Part shown: positions 16,887 to 26,107 of the stretch, in pieces | Position numbering within the stretch: the stretch's first letter is position 1 | How the letters are laid out: each line of letters starts with the position of its first letter | Assembly: GCA_002412885.1 (NCBI GenBank) | Contig: DHVX01000062.1 | Location: forward strand, 33,746-97,745 | Source of the DNA: Bacteroidales bacterium UBA5197 | Lineage (GTDB): Bacteria > Bacteroidota > Bacteroidia > Bacteroidales > Lentimicrobiaceae | Reading direction: 5' to 3' | Length of the DNA stretch: 64,000 bases | Program-made: the position numbers and the translations under genes | The notes under the pieces: model-generated | Database searches by the model: none | What the model was told of the DNA's origin: nothing | The model's input: the letters and a program-made list of their open reading frames with translations, nothing else

Positions 16887-18737
16887 ATGAACATTTCAAA
16901 AACCTTAATCAGCTTTTTTCTTGCAATCTCTTTCTTTGGGGCAATTCCACTTTTCAGTCAAATTTCTGGTCCGGTTTACGACTCCAGTCATTCCGTATTT
17001 GAGTTCAAAAAAGATGACTTTATCGCTGCCTCTCTGGATAGTATTGCCAACCTGAAATATTTTGCCGGATTTGAGTGTGCTTCCGACGAAGAATTGAAAA
17101 ACATTTTCGGCTTTGAACCGGGTTTTGTTCCGGTTTATGCAGATTCGGTTTACTATAGCCGTTTGAGAAAACTCAATGCAGCAACACCAATTGATCTTAC
17201 TTACAATCAATATGTAAGAGATTATATTGAGATGTATGCAATGAAAAAGCGTGTTCTGATGCAAAGGGTTATGGGTCTGGCCCAGATATATTTCCCTTTG
17301 TTTGAAGAGCATCTCGATCGATTTGATATGCCGCTTGAATTAAAATATCTTGCCATTGTTGAATCAGCGCTAAATCCGGTAGCCAAGTCAAGGATGGGAG
17401 CTACGGGCTTATGGCAGTTTATGTATGGCACTGGCAAAGCTTACAATCTCAATGTAACTTCGTTGGTTGATGATCGCCGCGATCCGATAAAATCAACCAT
17501 TGCCGCCTGCGAGCATATGAGAGATCTTTACAGAATGTACGACGATTGGTTGCTCGTACTTGCTGCTTACAATTCAGGCGCCGGAAATGTAAACAAAGCC
17601 ATCCGCAGATCAGGCGGAAAAAGAGATTTCTGGCAGATACGTCCGTTTCTCCCGCTCGAAACCCGGGGTTATGTACCTGCATTTATTGCGGTAAATTATG
17701 TTATGGGCTATGCAGCAGAACACAACCTGAGACCGGTTCAGCCATTATATCATCATTATGAAATTGATACTGTTGTGGTGAAAGATGTTTTGTCTTTTGG
17801 ACAGATATCATCCATGCTGAATGTGCCTGTAGAAGAAATCGAATTTCTGAACCCAGCCTACAAAGCCGGCATTATTCCTGCAACCAACGAAAATACATAT
17901 ATACTCAGGCTTCAAAAGAAAAATATTCCTGCATTTGTGAACAATGAAGCCCAATTATATGCATTTCGTGCTCAATCAGAAATTGAAAAAGAGCAGATGA
18001 TCAGTCTGATGAAAACGGTAAGTGCAGCAGAATATCACAAAGTGAAAAAAGGCGAAAGTCTTGGTCTTATTGCAGGTAAATATCGTTGCTCTGTTAATGA
18101 TCTGAAAAAATGGAATAAACTTAAATCAACCAACCTGCAGATAGGTCAGCGCCTGATTGTAAGGCCTGAACAGCAGATAGATATACCTATTGCAAAAAAA
18201 ACCACACCGGTTAGCAAACCAGCCACCCCTGCTACCCCGAAAGTTGAGGAGACAAAATCTATTCCTGCGGAGGAACTTGCTTCCAATGCTCAAACAGATG
18301 CTGCTCAGATAGAGGATACTGCCATGATTATTGGTTCAGAACCAATGGTAATGCAAACCCGCATCGAAAACACTTATCACAGAGTAAAACCAGGCGAAAC
18401 CCTTGGTCAATTGGCAGAAAAATATAATACCAGCATTTCGCGGCTAAGAATCTGGAATAACATTAAAGGCAATAATATTCAATCCGGAACCAATCTGATT
18501 GTTTCGAAAACCGAAGTTCCCGATATTAAAACTGCCCAAATTGAAAATAAACCCGAAAGTCCGGTTGTTAATAAACGCGACTACATTTATTACACCGTTC
18601 AACGTGGCGATACACTTTGGAAAATTGCACAAAAACATCAGGGTGTGAGTATTGAAGATATCAAGAAGATGAACAATATAACCAATGAAAATCAAATTCA
18701 GGCAGGTCAACGGATTAAGGTTCAGCCTGTTTCCTGA
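16887..18737 (+). CDS. MltD-like lytic transglycosylase with three LysM domains
   Basis: The secreted 616-residue protein cleaves peptidoglycan glycan strands. A signal peptide (about 1-25) is followed by an SLT domain at ~145-260 with catalytic Glu159 in IVESALNP and the downstream GATGLWQFM and AAYNSGAGNV motifs. Three LysM peptidoglycan-binding domains lie at ~383-425, 497-539 and 568-612, joined by low-complexity Pro/Thr/Ala linkers. This is the MltD layout. In Bacteroidota such proteins serve wall turnover and often lie near envelope genes. It sits alone between a regulatory cluster and a DUF4837 gene. Confidence 0.93.
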   Translation: MNISKTLISFFLAISFFGAIPLFSQISGPVYDSSHSVFEFKKDDFIAASLDSIANLKYFAGFECASDEELKNIFGFEPGFVPVYADSVYYSRLRKLNAATPIDLTYNQYVRDYIEMYAMKKRVLMQRVMGLAQIYFPLFEEHLDRFDMPLELKYLAIVESALNPVAKSRMGATGLWQFMYGTGKAYNLNVTSLVDDRRDPIKSTIAACEHMRDLYRMYDDWLLVLAAYNSGAGNVNKAIRRSGGKRDFWQIRPFLPLETRGYVPAFIAVNYVMGYAAEHNLRPVQPLYHHYEIDTVVVKDVLSFGQISSMLNVPVEEIEFLNPAYKAGIIPATNENTYILRLQKKNIPAFVNNEAQLYAFRAQSEIEKEQMISLMKTVSAAEYHKVKKGESLGLIAGKYRCSVNDLKKWNKLKSTNLQIGQRLIVRPEQQIDIPIAKKTTPVSKPATPATPKVEETKSIPAEELASNAQTDAAQIEDTAMIIGSEPMVMQTRIENTYHRVKPGETLGQLAEKYNTSISRLRIWNNIKGNNIQSGTNLIVSKTEVPDIKTAQIENKPESPVVNKRDYIYYTVQRGDTLWKIAQKHQGVSIEDIKKMNNITNENQIQAGQRIKVQPVS

Positions 18738-18871
18738 TTTGTTCTATTTTTTTTGATATTTCTGCTGTGACAACAATTGAAATATTTCAGCGTTATATTT
18801 TCAGGAAATTGGACCCTGATTTAAAATAAAGATTTCAGTTGGAAATAATAATCCATCAATATTGTTGACTA

Positions 18872-19882
18872 ATGGGAAAAATCATAAGAAACCGCTGGTT
18901 TTGGGCTCCGGCATTTTTAGTTTTGGCAATACTATCATCTTGCAATCAGGACGAAAAACCCACTAAACCATCTTCAACCGGAAAACCATCAGAAATATTG
19001 GTTGTTTCTGAAGATAACTTATGGAAAAGTTCAGCCGGAGACTCGGTACGTAGTTTTTTTGCCGGTCCTGTAGCCGGACTTCCGCAACCTGAGCCCTACT
19101 ATAAACTGGTTCAAATTAAAGAAGATGAACTTGGAAGAATGCTTAAAATTCACCGCAACATTCTAATTATAACCATCGACAGCTCAATGAAAACCCCGCT
19201 GACTGAAATGCGCCGTGATTTATGGGCAGCTCCTCAGCGGGTAGTGAAAATTTCCGCTGCCAGCATCGAAGGGATAAAGGAGTCCTTTAGCTCAAAAAGG
19301 GATGAGATTCTCAATCTTTACGACAATGCTGAAATGGAAAGATTGAACAAACTGTACAGTAAATCGCGCAATCAGAGTGCCATTGATGCTGTCGCAAAAA
19401 AATTCAATCTTAAACTAAATATTCCTGCCGATTATTATCTGGCTGTTGAAAAAGACAACTTTATATGGATCAGGCGCGAAACCAACAAAGATGGACAAGG
19501 AATCATTATTTATTCCTATCCTTATACCGATACTGTTGCCTTTAAAGCAGCAAAAATTCAATCGGTCAGAAATCAGTTTACCCAGTTGTTTGTCCCCGGA
19601 CCAAGCGATAGCTCATTTATGGTTGTAGCTGATGAATTTGTTACGCCGATAAGCCGCTCAATTTCTCTTAAAAATCAGACAGCAACTGAAACGCGTGGAT
19701 TGTGGGAAGTAAGAAAAGACTTTATGGGCGGGCCTTTTATCAACTACACCTTTGTTGATGAACGCAACAATATGGTTATTGCTCTGGATGGATACGTGTA
19801 TGCTCCCAATGAATCAAAACTACCTTTGTTGAAACAGGTTCAATCGGTTTTACTTTCTTTTGAATATATTGATATTCAATAA
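18872..19882 (+). CDS. DUF4837 family lipoprotein
   Basis: The protein of 336 residues starts with a lipoprotein signal (LAILSSC) and matches the overall form of the Bacteroidota DUF4837 family: an N-terminal SEILVVSEDNLW segment, a central region with DRLKK-like helices, and a C-terminal GGPFINYTFVD block. The function is unknown. It lies 134 bp after the MltD-like gene and may be co-transcribed with it. A long inverted repeat begins four bases after its stop codon and probably ends transcription. Confidence 0.83.
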   Translation: MGKIIRNRWFWAPAFLVLAILSSCNQDEKPTKPSSTGKPSEILVVSEDNLWKSSAGDSVRSFFAGPVAGLPQPEPYYKLVQIKEDELGRMLKIHRNILIITIDSSMKTPLTEMRRDLWAAPQRVVKISAASIEGIKESFSSKRDEILNLYDNAEMERLNKLYSKSRNQSAIDAVAKKFNLKLNIPADYYLAVEKDNFIWIRRETNKDGQGIIIYSYPYTDTVAFKAAKIQSVRNQFTQLFVPGPSDSSFMVVADEFVTPISRSISLKNQTATETRGLWEVRKDFMGGPFINYTFVDERNNMVIALDGYVYAPNESKLPLLKQVQSVLLSFEYIDIQ

Positions 19883-19885
19883 CAT

Positions 19886-19933
19886 ATAAGCGTAATGTGA
19901 TTTTTTTCACTAAAAAACTTGCATTACGCTTAT
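19886..19933. terminator. Inverted repeat after DUF4837 gene, probable terminator
   Basis: The arms ATAAGCGTAATG (19886-19897) and CATTACGCTTAT (19922-19933) pair perfectly. The intervening 24 nt contain a T7/A6 inner stem, and T-rich sequence follows. The downstream arm lies inside the promoter spacer of the TetR gene, so termination and initiation signals overlap. Confidence 0.65.
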
Positions 19934-19950
19934 TTTATGTTGTATCTTTG
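19919..19950 (+). promoter_or_regulatory. Promoter of the TetR/export operon
   Basis: TTG at 19919-19921 and TATCTTTG at 19943-19950 are separated by 21 bp, in good agreement with Bacteroidota housekeeping promoters. Confidence 0.65.
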
Positions 19951-19955
19951 ACCAC

Positions 19956-19977
19956 TTGGTTAAATCTTTTGGTTAAA
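19956..19977 (+). promoter_or_regulatory. Candidate TetR operator: two TTGGTTAAA direct repeats
   Basis: TTGGTTAAA occurs at 19956-19964 and 19969-19977, 13 bp apart. The second continues as GGTTAAACC, a small pseudo-palindrome. The pair covers the expected transcription start, ideal for autorepression by the regulator encoded 20 bp downstream. Confidence 0.5.
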
Positions 19978-19996
19978 CCTTTGAGGTAACTTTTAC

Positions 19997-20602
19997 ATGT
20001 CAGAAAACGAACTAAATACAGAACAACTCATCCTGAAGGCCGCCCGCAAGGTCTTCACACATAAAGGCCTTGACGGAGCAAGGATGCAGGATATTGCAAA
20101 CGAAGCAGGCATCAACAAAGCCCTGCTTCATTATTATTTCAGGAGCAAAGACAAGCTTTTTGAGTCCATTTTCAAGGATGTTATCAAAACCTTTTTCCCT
20201 CAGGTTGTCTCAGTGCTGGTTGCTGACATTCCGCTCTTCGATAAAATACACCGCTTTACTGAAAGTTACATCGACATTCTGGCAAAGAATCCCGAAATTC
20301 CGGGATTTGTATTTCATGAGCTGAGCAAAAATCCTGACAGACTTATCGGAAACATCAGGGAAACAGGTGCCGATATCGGAATTATCGGCGAGCAGCTACA
20401 AAAGGAAGTAGAAGCCGGTAATATCAGACCGATCAATCCAGCGCATTTCATTGCAAACCTGATTTCGATGTGCGTATTCCCGTTTATCGCCAGACCTTTA
20501 TTGATGGGCATAATGAAAATGGATGCGCAGGGATTCGACAGTTTTATTGAGGAACGCAAACAGATAGTGCCCGAAGCCATCATCCGTTCAATAAAAGTTT
20601 AG
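19997..20602 (+). CDS. TetR/AcrR family transcriptional regulator
   Basis: The 201-residue protein has an N-terminal TetR helix-turn-helix at about 10-55 (AARKVFTHKGLDGARMQDIANEAG, then NKALLHYYFRSKDKLFESIF). A helical C-terminal ligand-binding and dimer domain follows. It should repress its own operon by binding near the promoter and be released by a substrate of the downstream exporter. The stop is 2 bp from the TolC start, so the genes are translationally adjacent. The TetR-TolC-HlyD-ABC order is typical of YbhR/CecR-like drug export loci. Confidence 0.93.
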   Translation: MSENELNTEQLILKAARKVFTHKGLDGARMQDIANEAGINKALLHYYFRSKDKLFESIFKDVIKTFFPQVVSVLVADIPLFDKIHRFTESYIDILAKNPEIPGFVFHELSKNPDRLIGNIRETGADIGIIGEQLQKEVEAGNIRPINPAHFIANLISMCVFPFIARPLLMGIMKMDAQGFDSFIEERKQIVPEAIIRSIKV

Positions 20603-20604
20603 AG

Positions 20605-21879
20605 ATGAAAAAACTCATTTCATTATTGCTTTTCGGTTTGATTCAGTCTGCGGGGTTTTCGCAACAACCTCAAAGTTTGACTCTTGATTCATGCCGGAAA
20701 ATGGCACTTGAACATTATCCTGTGTCCCGCCAAACTGGTTTATTGACTGAAATTCATAATTTCAAACAAGAGTCAACGCAGAGAGGTTATTACCCTCAAC
20801 TGAATCTGAACGGGCAAGCCACCTGGCAGTCAGAAGTTACTTCGCTGCCGGTCAATATTCCCAATATTGAAATTCCTTCACTGGCACGCGACAATTACAG
20901 AATAAGCCTTGATATCAACCAGTTGATCTGGGATGGAGGATCAATAAAATCGCAGCAAGCGATGGATTTTGCCACACTTGAGATCAACCTTACCGAAGTA
21001 GAAATTGAAAATCTGAAGCTTACTGAAGCCGTTAATCAGACCTATTTTTCGATTCTGATATTAAAAGAAAGTGAAAAACTGATTTCACTGGCCATGGATG
21101 AGATACATTCCCGCCTTTCCAAAGTAAGAGCAGGGATAGCCAACGGTGCTGTTTTACCGGCCAATGCTGATGTGCTGGATGCAGAACTTATACGGCTTGA
21201 GCAAACACTGATTGATATACGATTCAACCGAAATGCTGCAATTTACAGGCTAAACGAACTTACCGGACTAAATTCAGATGCTACCACTGCATTGACACTT
21301 CCTGAATATCACGATTTGCCAGCGCTTGATCAGTGGCAAAGGCCGGAATATCAACTTTTTGATCTGCAAAAAATACAGTTCGACAATCAGCAGCAAATGA
21401 TCGGACTCAAACTTATGCCCCGCTTTTCGGCTTTCAGCAATCTTGGTTACGGAAGACCCGGGTTAGATATGTTCTCTACCTCCTTTGAGACATTTGCAAT
21501 GCTGGGTTTGCGCTTAAGCTGGAACATCTGGGACTGGAACATCACCGGAAGGAACAAATCGATAACAGGCATTCAAAAACAGATTACCGATACCCGAAAG
21601 CAGGCCTGGGAAATAAACCAGCGTATTCTGCTCAACAATTACAAGCAGGAAATACTTAAAATTGAAAATCAGCTTGCTGCCGATCATCGCATTGTTGCCC
21701 TTCGCACATCAATTGCGGCATCCGCTGCTGCCCAGCTTGAGCAGGGAATGATAACTTCATCGGAATATCTGACCGAACAAAACGCACTCACACAAGCCAA
21801 TCTGAATCTTGGCGTAAACAAAATCATGCTTCAAAGGGCACGGCTTAACTATCTTACCACAATGGGTTTCACAAAATAA
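20605..21879 (+). CDS. TolC family outer-membrane efflux protein
   Basis: The protein of 424 residues has a signal peptide (cleavage near AGFSQ, residue 19) and two OEP repeats that build the alpha-barrel and beta-barrel of a TolC trimer. Long coiled-coil stretches appear at about 120-220 and 310-420. It provides the outer-membrane exit duct for the adaptor and ABC transporter encoded downstream. It follows the TetR gene by 2 bp and precedes the adaptor gene by 12 bp, so all belong to one transcript. Confidence 0.92.
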   Translation: MKKLISLLLFGLIQSAGFSQQPQSLTLDSCRKMALEHYPVSRQTGLLTEIHNFKQESTQRGYYPQLNLNGQATWQSEVTSLPVNIPNIEIPSLARDNYRISLDINQLIWDGGSIKSQQAMDFATLEINLTEVEIENLKLTEAVNQTYFSILILKESEKLISLAMDEIHSRLSKVRAGIANGAVLPANADVLDAELIRLEQTLIDIRFNRNAAIYRLNELTGLNSDATTALTLPEYHDLPALDQWQRPEYQLFDLQKIQFDNQQQMIGLKLMPRFSAFSNLGYGRPGLDMFSTSFETFAMLGLRLSWNIWDWNITGRNKSITGIQKQITDTRKQAWEINQRILLNNYKQEILKIENQLAADHRIVALRTSIAASAAAQLEQGMITSSEYLTEQNALTQANLNLGVNKIMLQRARLNYLTTMGFTK

Positions 21880-21891
21880 AATCCTGAAAAG

Positions 21892-22779
21892 ATGAAATTA
21901 CAAACACAAACCCTGATACTGACTTTTATGGTGATGGTCGCAACTTCTTGCAACACTGACAAAACTTCGGATGCTTACGGCAATTTTGAGGCAATAGAAA
22001 CCACCATTTCGGCGGAAGCCAATGGCCGCATACTTATATTGAACCTTGAAGAAGGGAGTATATTGATGCAAGGTGATACCGTTGGCCTGATCGATACCAC
22101 CGACCTGCATCTCAAACGGGTACAAATGATGGCTCAACGATCGGCCATCGGCTCCAGACATGGAAATCTTGATGCTCAGGCACAGGTTTATGAACAGCAA
22201 AAGCGGAACCTTGAAAAAGACAGGAATCGTATTTCAAGTCTTCTGGCAGAGCAGGCCGCAACACCCAAACAGCTTGACGATGTGGAAGGCGCCATGGCCC
22301 TTGCCCAACGTCAGATAGTTGCAGTAAAATCCCAGCAAAGTGGTCTGAACGACGAAATCAGAGCAATTGATGCACAGATTGCTCAGATAGAGCAATCCAT
22401 AAAACGCTGCTACATTACAAATCCTGTAAAAGGAACTGTATTGTCGAGGCTGGCCGAAACAGGTGAAGTAACGGCATTTGGCAAACCGCTTTACCGGATT
22501 GCCGATCTTTCAGAAATGGAATTAAGGGTTTACATCAGCGGAAATATGTTATCATCGATAAAAACCGGCGAAAAAGCTAAAGTGCTGATTGACGGGCCGG
22601 ATGGTCTTAAAGAACTTGAAGGTGTAATTACATGGATATCTCCCACAGCAGAATTTACACCTAAAATAATACAAACCCGCGATGAAAGGGTAAATCTGGT
22701 TTATGCGGTTAAATTGAAGGTTCCCAACGACGGGAGTTTAAAAATTGCTATGCCGGCAGAAGTCAACTTTAATCAGTAA
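21892..22779 (+). CDS. HlyD-type periplasmic adaptor (membrane fusion) lipoprotein
   Basis: The protein of 295 residues has a lipoprotein-type signal (VATSC), a biotinyl-lipoyl-like half motif near 35-65 (GRILILNLEEGSILMQGDTV), and a coiled-coil hairpin at ~75-165. The second lipoyl half and beta-barrel follow (IKRCYITNPVKGTVLSRLAETGEV). It resembles YbhG of the YbhGFSR exporter. It should bridge the TolC duct and the ABC permeases at the inner membrane. It stands between tolC and a DUF2147 gene in the operon. Confidence 0.9.
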   Translation: MKLQTQTLILTFMVMVATSCNTDKTSDAYGNFEAIETTISAEANGRILILNLEEGSILMQGDTVGLIDTTDLHLKRVQMMAQRSAIGSRHGNLDAQAQVYEQQKRNLEKDRNRISSLLAEQAATPKQLDDVEGAMALAQRQIVAVKSQQSGLNDEIRAIDAQIAQIEQSIKRCYITNPVKGTVLSRLAETGEVTAFGKPLYRIADLSEMELRVYISGNMLSSIKTGEKAKVLIDGPDGLKELEGVITWISPTAEFTPKIIQTRDERVNLVYAVKLKVPNDGSLKIAMPAEVNFNQ

Positions 22780-22835
22780 AACTGAGTTTAATTATTGATT
22801 ATCTTCGGCCATTATTCACCAAAAAAAATCAACAC

Positions 22836-23318
22836 ATGAAAAGAATGCTCCTGATTACCGGTCTTATCCTGGCCATAGCGATGCCAAACGTTCTCAAAGC
22901 ACAATCAAAAGCCGAAAAAGCTGTTGGGTACTACCTTACCTATGATGATGAAACAGGAAAGGAAAAATCACAGATCCGGATTTACAAAGCCGCAAACGGT
23001 AAATATGTGGGTGAGATTGTATGGCTTAAAGATCCGAAAGAAAGCAACGGAAAGGATAAACTTGATAATAAGAACCCTGACGATAAATTAAAAACCCGCA
23101 AGATCATGGGTTTGCAGATTCTGAAAGATTTTACCTATGATGCCAGCCTCGACGAATGGAGTGGCGGTACAATTTACAACCCCAGCAGCGGAAAAACATA
23201 CAACAGCTACATGAAGCTTGAGGGCAACAAAATGCAGGTCAGGGGCTACATTGGTAAAGCCTGGATGGGCTTAGGCAAAACAGCCACCTGGACACGCGAA
23301 GAGGCACAACGCAAATAA
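22836..23318 (+). CDS. DUF2147 domain secreted protein
   Basis: The small 160-residue protein has a signal peptide (cleaved near LKAQ, residue 23) and the DUF2147 fold. Its signatures are GYYLTYDDETG, QIRIYK, GEIVWL, the LQILKDF block, the WSGGTIYNPSSGKTY motif and the closing GKAWMGLGKTATWTR. DUF2147 proteins are periplasmic and of unknown function. Some are found with lipid or membrane-stress genes. Its position inside an export operon, 2 bp before the first ATPase gene, suggests it helps the exporter, for instance by binding substrate, but this is inference. Confidence 0.88.
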   Translation: MKRMLLITGLILAIAMPNVLKAQSKAEKAVGYYLTYDDETGKEKSQIRIYKAANGKYVGEIVWLKDPKESNGKDKLDNKNPDDKLKTRKIMGLQILKDFTYDASLDEWSGGTIYNPSSGKTYNSYMKLEGNKMQVRGYIGKAWMGLGKTATWTREEAQRK

Positions 23319-23320
23319 AC

Positions 23321-24247
23321 ATGTCAGATATATCAGTTTACGGAGAAGGTTTGGTCAAAAATTACGGTAAAACCGAAGCCCTCAGGGGTATCAGTTTTTT
23401 GGTAAACAAGGGCGAAATCTTTGGTTTTATTGGACCGGATGGCGCAGGAAAAACCACCCTTTTCCGTATTCTGACAACCTTGTTACTCCCCGATGCCGGG
23501 CATGCAACGGTTGAAGGATTTCATGTGGTGAAAGATTTTCGCCATCTCCGCACAATTCTGGGTTATATGCCCGGGCGATTTTCGCTTTATCAGGATCTGA
23601 CTGTCGAGGAAAACCTGAAATTCTTTGCCGGAATATTCAAAGCAGACATCAGCGAAAACTATTATCTGATAAAGGATATTTATGATCAGATTGCACCGTT
23701 TGCCAAACGAAGGGCCGGGAAATTATCCGGCGGAATGAAACAAAAGCTTGCACTTTCCTGCGCACTGATCCATAAACCCGAAGTACTGATTCTTGATGAA
23801 CCAACCACCGGAGTTGACGCCGTTTCGAGACGCGAATTCTGGGAAATGCTTATCAGACTCAAAAATCAGGGAATCACAATTCTGGTGGCTACTCCCTATA
23901 TGGATGAAGCCATCCTCTGCGATCGCGTTGCATTGATGCAGCATGGAAATATCATGGCAAGCGGCACTCCCGATCAAATCATCGCTTCCTACCCTCACCG
24001 GCTTTTCAGTATAAAGTCGGATCAGACACTTGAATTGCTCTCTCTCATCCGGCAAATGACCGGAATTCACAGTGCAGAAATGTTTGGCGGCAACATTCAT
24101 GTTAGTGCATCAAATGCCCTAACCGGAATTAAAGAAATAGAGGATTTCCTGAGAAGCCATGACTTCCGGCACTTCGAACTTGAGGAAATCAGCCCCGGCA
24201 TTGAGGATTGTTTCATTGATTTTATGAAGATGAACCAGGCAAGCTGA
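23321..24247 (+). CDS. ABC transporter ATPase, YbhF N-terminal-half-like, with degenerate Q- and H-loops
   Basis: The 308-residue nucleotide-binding protein has Walker A GPDGAGKTT at 38-46, an intact signature LSGGM at 135-139 and Walker B LILDEP at 156-161. The Q-loop glutamine is replaced by glycine (YMPGRF, residue 85) and the H-loop histidine by proline (ATPYMDE, residue 192). These changes leave it unable to form a normal ATP site by itself. It pairs with the ATPase encoded 4 bp downstream, which keeps the Q and H residues but has lost the signature. It drives the exporter made by the two permease genes that follow. Confidence 0.92.
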   Translation: MSDISVYGEGLVKNYGKTEALRGISFLVNKGEIFGFIGPDGAGKTTLFRILTTLLLPDAGHATVEGFHVVKDFRHLRTILGYMPGRFSLYQDLTVEENLKFFAGIFKADISENYYLIKDIYDQIAPFAKRRAGKLSGGMKQKLALSCALIHKPEVLILDEPTTGVDAVSRREFWEMLIRLKNQGITILVATPYMDEAILCDRVALMQHGNIMASGTPDQIIASYPHRLFSIKSDQTLELLSLIRQMTGIHSAEMFGGNIHVSASNALTGIKEIEDFLRSHDFRHFELEEISPGIEDCFIDFMKMNQAS

Positions 24248-24251
24248 TATT

Positions 24252-24989
24252 ATGGGAAACATGGAATTTGTAATTGAAGCCGAAGGGTTGACAAAAACTT
24301 TTGGAAGTTTTGTCGCCAATGACAACCTGAACTTTAATGTAAAAAAAGGTGAAATCTTCGGATTTCTGGGAGCCAATGGCGCTGGTAAAACCACTGCCAT
24401 CAGAATACTGTGTGGCCTGCTTTTACCTACATCCGGAAAGATAAGCGTAGCCGGATTTGATGTTTACACACAAACCGAAGCCATAAAAAAACATATCGGG
24501 TATATGAGTCAGCGGTTTTCGCTTTACGAAGACCTGAGCATATATGAAAACTTCCGTTTTTATGGTGGAATTTACGGCATGAGCCGAAGCAAAATAAAGG
24601 AAAAAACGTCTGAAATGCTGGGCAGGCTTGGGATTGAATCGCTCAGAAACAGCATTATCGCGTCTTTGCCTTTGGGCATCAGGCAAAAACTAGCATTCTC
24701 CGTTGCCATTATGCATTCTCCGCAGATTGTTTTTCTGGATGAGCCTACCGGAGGTGTTGATCCCATTACCCGAAGGCAGTTCTGGGAAATGATTTATGAG
24801 GCCGCGGCTCAGGGAATTACCGTTTTCGTGACCACACATTACATGGATGAAGCAGAATACTGCAACCGGGTTTCCATTATGGTTGACGGAAGAATTGAAG
24901 CACTTGACACACCACGAAATCTCAAGGATAAATATCAGGCAAAGGACATGGATGGCGTATTTCTGAAACTGGCGCGCAAAGCAGGTTAA
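24252..24989 (+). CDS. ABC transporter ATPase, YbhF C-terminal-half-like, with degenerate signature
   Basis: The 245-residue ATPase has Walker A GANGAGKTT, Q-loop Gln87 (YMSQRF), Walker B FLDEP and switch His196 (TTHYMDE). The signature reads LPLGI at 139-143 instead of LSGGQ. Combined with the upstream ATPase, one composite site would be complete (its Walker A, Q and H residues plus the partner LSGGM) and the other degenerate. In Escherichia coli YbhF the two halves are fused in a single chain, whereas here they are separate. The gene is 10 bp before the first permease gene. Confidence 0.92.
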   Translation: MGNMEFVIEAEGLTKTFGSFVANDNLNFNVKKGEIFGFLGANGAGKTTAIRILCGLLLPTSGKISVAGFDVYTQTEAIKKHIGYMSQRFSLYEDLSIYENFRFYGGIYGMSRSKIKEKTSEMLGRLGIESLRNSIIASLPLGIRQKLAFSVAIMHSPQIVFLDEPTGGVDPITRRQFWEMIYEAAAQGITVFVTTHYMDEAEYCNRVSIMVDGRIEALDTPRNLKDKYQAKDMDGVFLKLARKAG

Positions 24990-24999
24990 TCAATCGAAT

Positions 25000-26094
25000 A
25001 TGAAACAATTTGTAATCAAGGAATTTCTTCACATTTTCCGCGACGTCCGGTCGATGGTTATCCTTTTCGGGATGCCGTTGGTGCAGGTGCTCCTCTTTGG
25101 TTATGCCATTACCAATGAAGTAAAGGATGTAAGGGTTTCAGTAATTGACCAGTCATATGATTATGCTTCTCAGGCAGTTGTCAATAAGTTGTTTGCTTCG
25201 GGGTATTTTCTGAAGGGCGAACATATAAATTCCACCCGCGAAATTGAAGAGAGTTTCCGCAAAGGCAAAAACAAAATGGTGGTGGTGATAGAACCCGGCT
25301 TTGCAGGTAAACTTGAAACCGGCCAGCAACCCACTATTCAGTTGATTGCCGATGCCTCCGACCCCAATACCGCCAATCTGCTTGTAAGTTATGCTTCGGG
25401 AATTATAAATGCATACAGCCGCGAGCTTGTTCCTGCCGGCAATATTCCGGTAATTGTTCCTGAATCGCGAATGCTGTATAATCCCTCACTTATGAGCGTT
25501 TATATGTTTGTGCCGGGCATAATTACCATTTTGCTTATGCTGGTATCTGCCATGATGACTTCCATTTCAATAGCCCGTGAAAAGGAGCTGGGCACAATGG
25601 AAGTGCTGCTGGTTTCGCCGCTGAAACCTTTTCAGATTGTTGCGGGCAAGGTGATGCCATATGTGCTGTTGTCGTTCATCAATGCAGGCAGCATTCTGAT
25701 TCTGAGTTATTATATTTTCAATGTGCCGATCAATGGTAGCCTGCTTCTTTTGCTTGGTGAAACCATACTTTTTATCCTGCTGGCATTGTCGCTGGGGATT
25801 TTTATATCAACCATAAGCAACAATCAGCAAACGGCCATGATGCTTTCTATGTTTGCACTGATGCTTCCCACCATTTTGTTGTCAGGATTTATTTTCCCCA
25901 TTGAGAATATGCCCGCTGTTTTGCAGTGGTTCAGTCTGATTATGCCACCCCGATGGTTCATCACCATTATCAAATCAATTATGCTCAAAGGCTCTGGAAT
26001 TGAGTATTTCTGGAAGGAAACCCTGATTCTGGCGGGCATGACGCTGATATTTATTCTGGCAAGTGTAAAGAAGTTTAAAATCAGGTTGGCCTGA
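25000..26094 (+). CDS. ABC-2 type permease, YbhS-like
   Basis: The membrane protein of 364 residues has the ABC-2 (ABC2_membrane_3) plan. One N-terminal helix at ~20-45 is followed by a large extracytoplasmic domain to ~170, then five helices (from GIITILLMLVSAMM to the C-terminus). The conserved AREKELGTMEVLLVSPL coupling motif lies near residue 195. It forms the transmembrane channel of the exporter with the product of the next gene. Order and form match YbhS/YbhR. The substrate is not predictable from sequence; drugs, cations or lipids are possible. Confidence 0.91.
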   Translation: MKQFVIKEFLHIFRDVRSMVILFGMPLVQVLLFGYAITNEVKDVRVSVIDQSYDYASQAVVNKLFASGYFLKGEHINSTREIEESFRKGKNKMVVVIEPGFAGKLETGQQPTIQLIADASDPNTANLLVSYASGIINAYSRELVPAGNIPVIVPESRMLYNPSLMSVYMFVPGIITILLMLVSAMMTSISIAREKELGTMEVLLVSPLKPFQIVAGKVMPYVLLSFINAGSILILSYYIFNVPINGSLLLLLGETILFILLALSLGIFISTISNNQQTAMMLSMFALMLPTILLSGFIFPIENMPAVLQWFSLIMPPRWFITIIKSIMLKGSGIEYFWKETLILAGMTLIFILASVKKFKIRLA

Positions 26095-26107
26095 CATATT
26101 CCACAAC

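Noticed and set aside
20605..22779. RND efflux system
   Set aside because: TolC and the adaptor are followed by ABC ATPases and ABC-2 permeases; there is no RND pump gene, so it is an ABC exporter.
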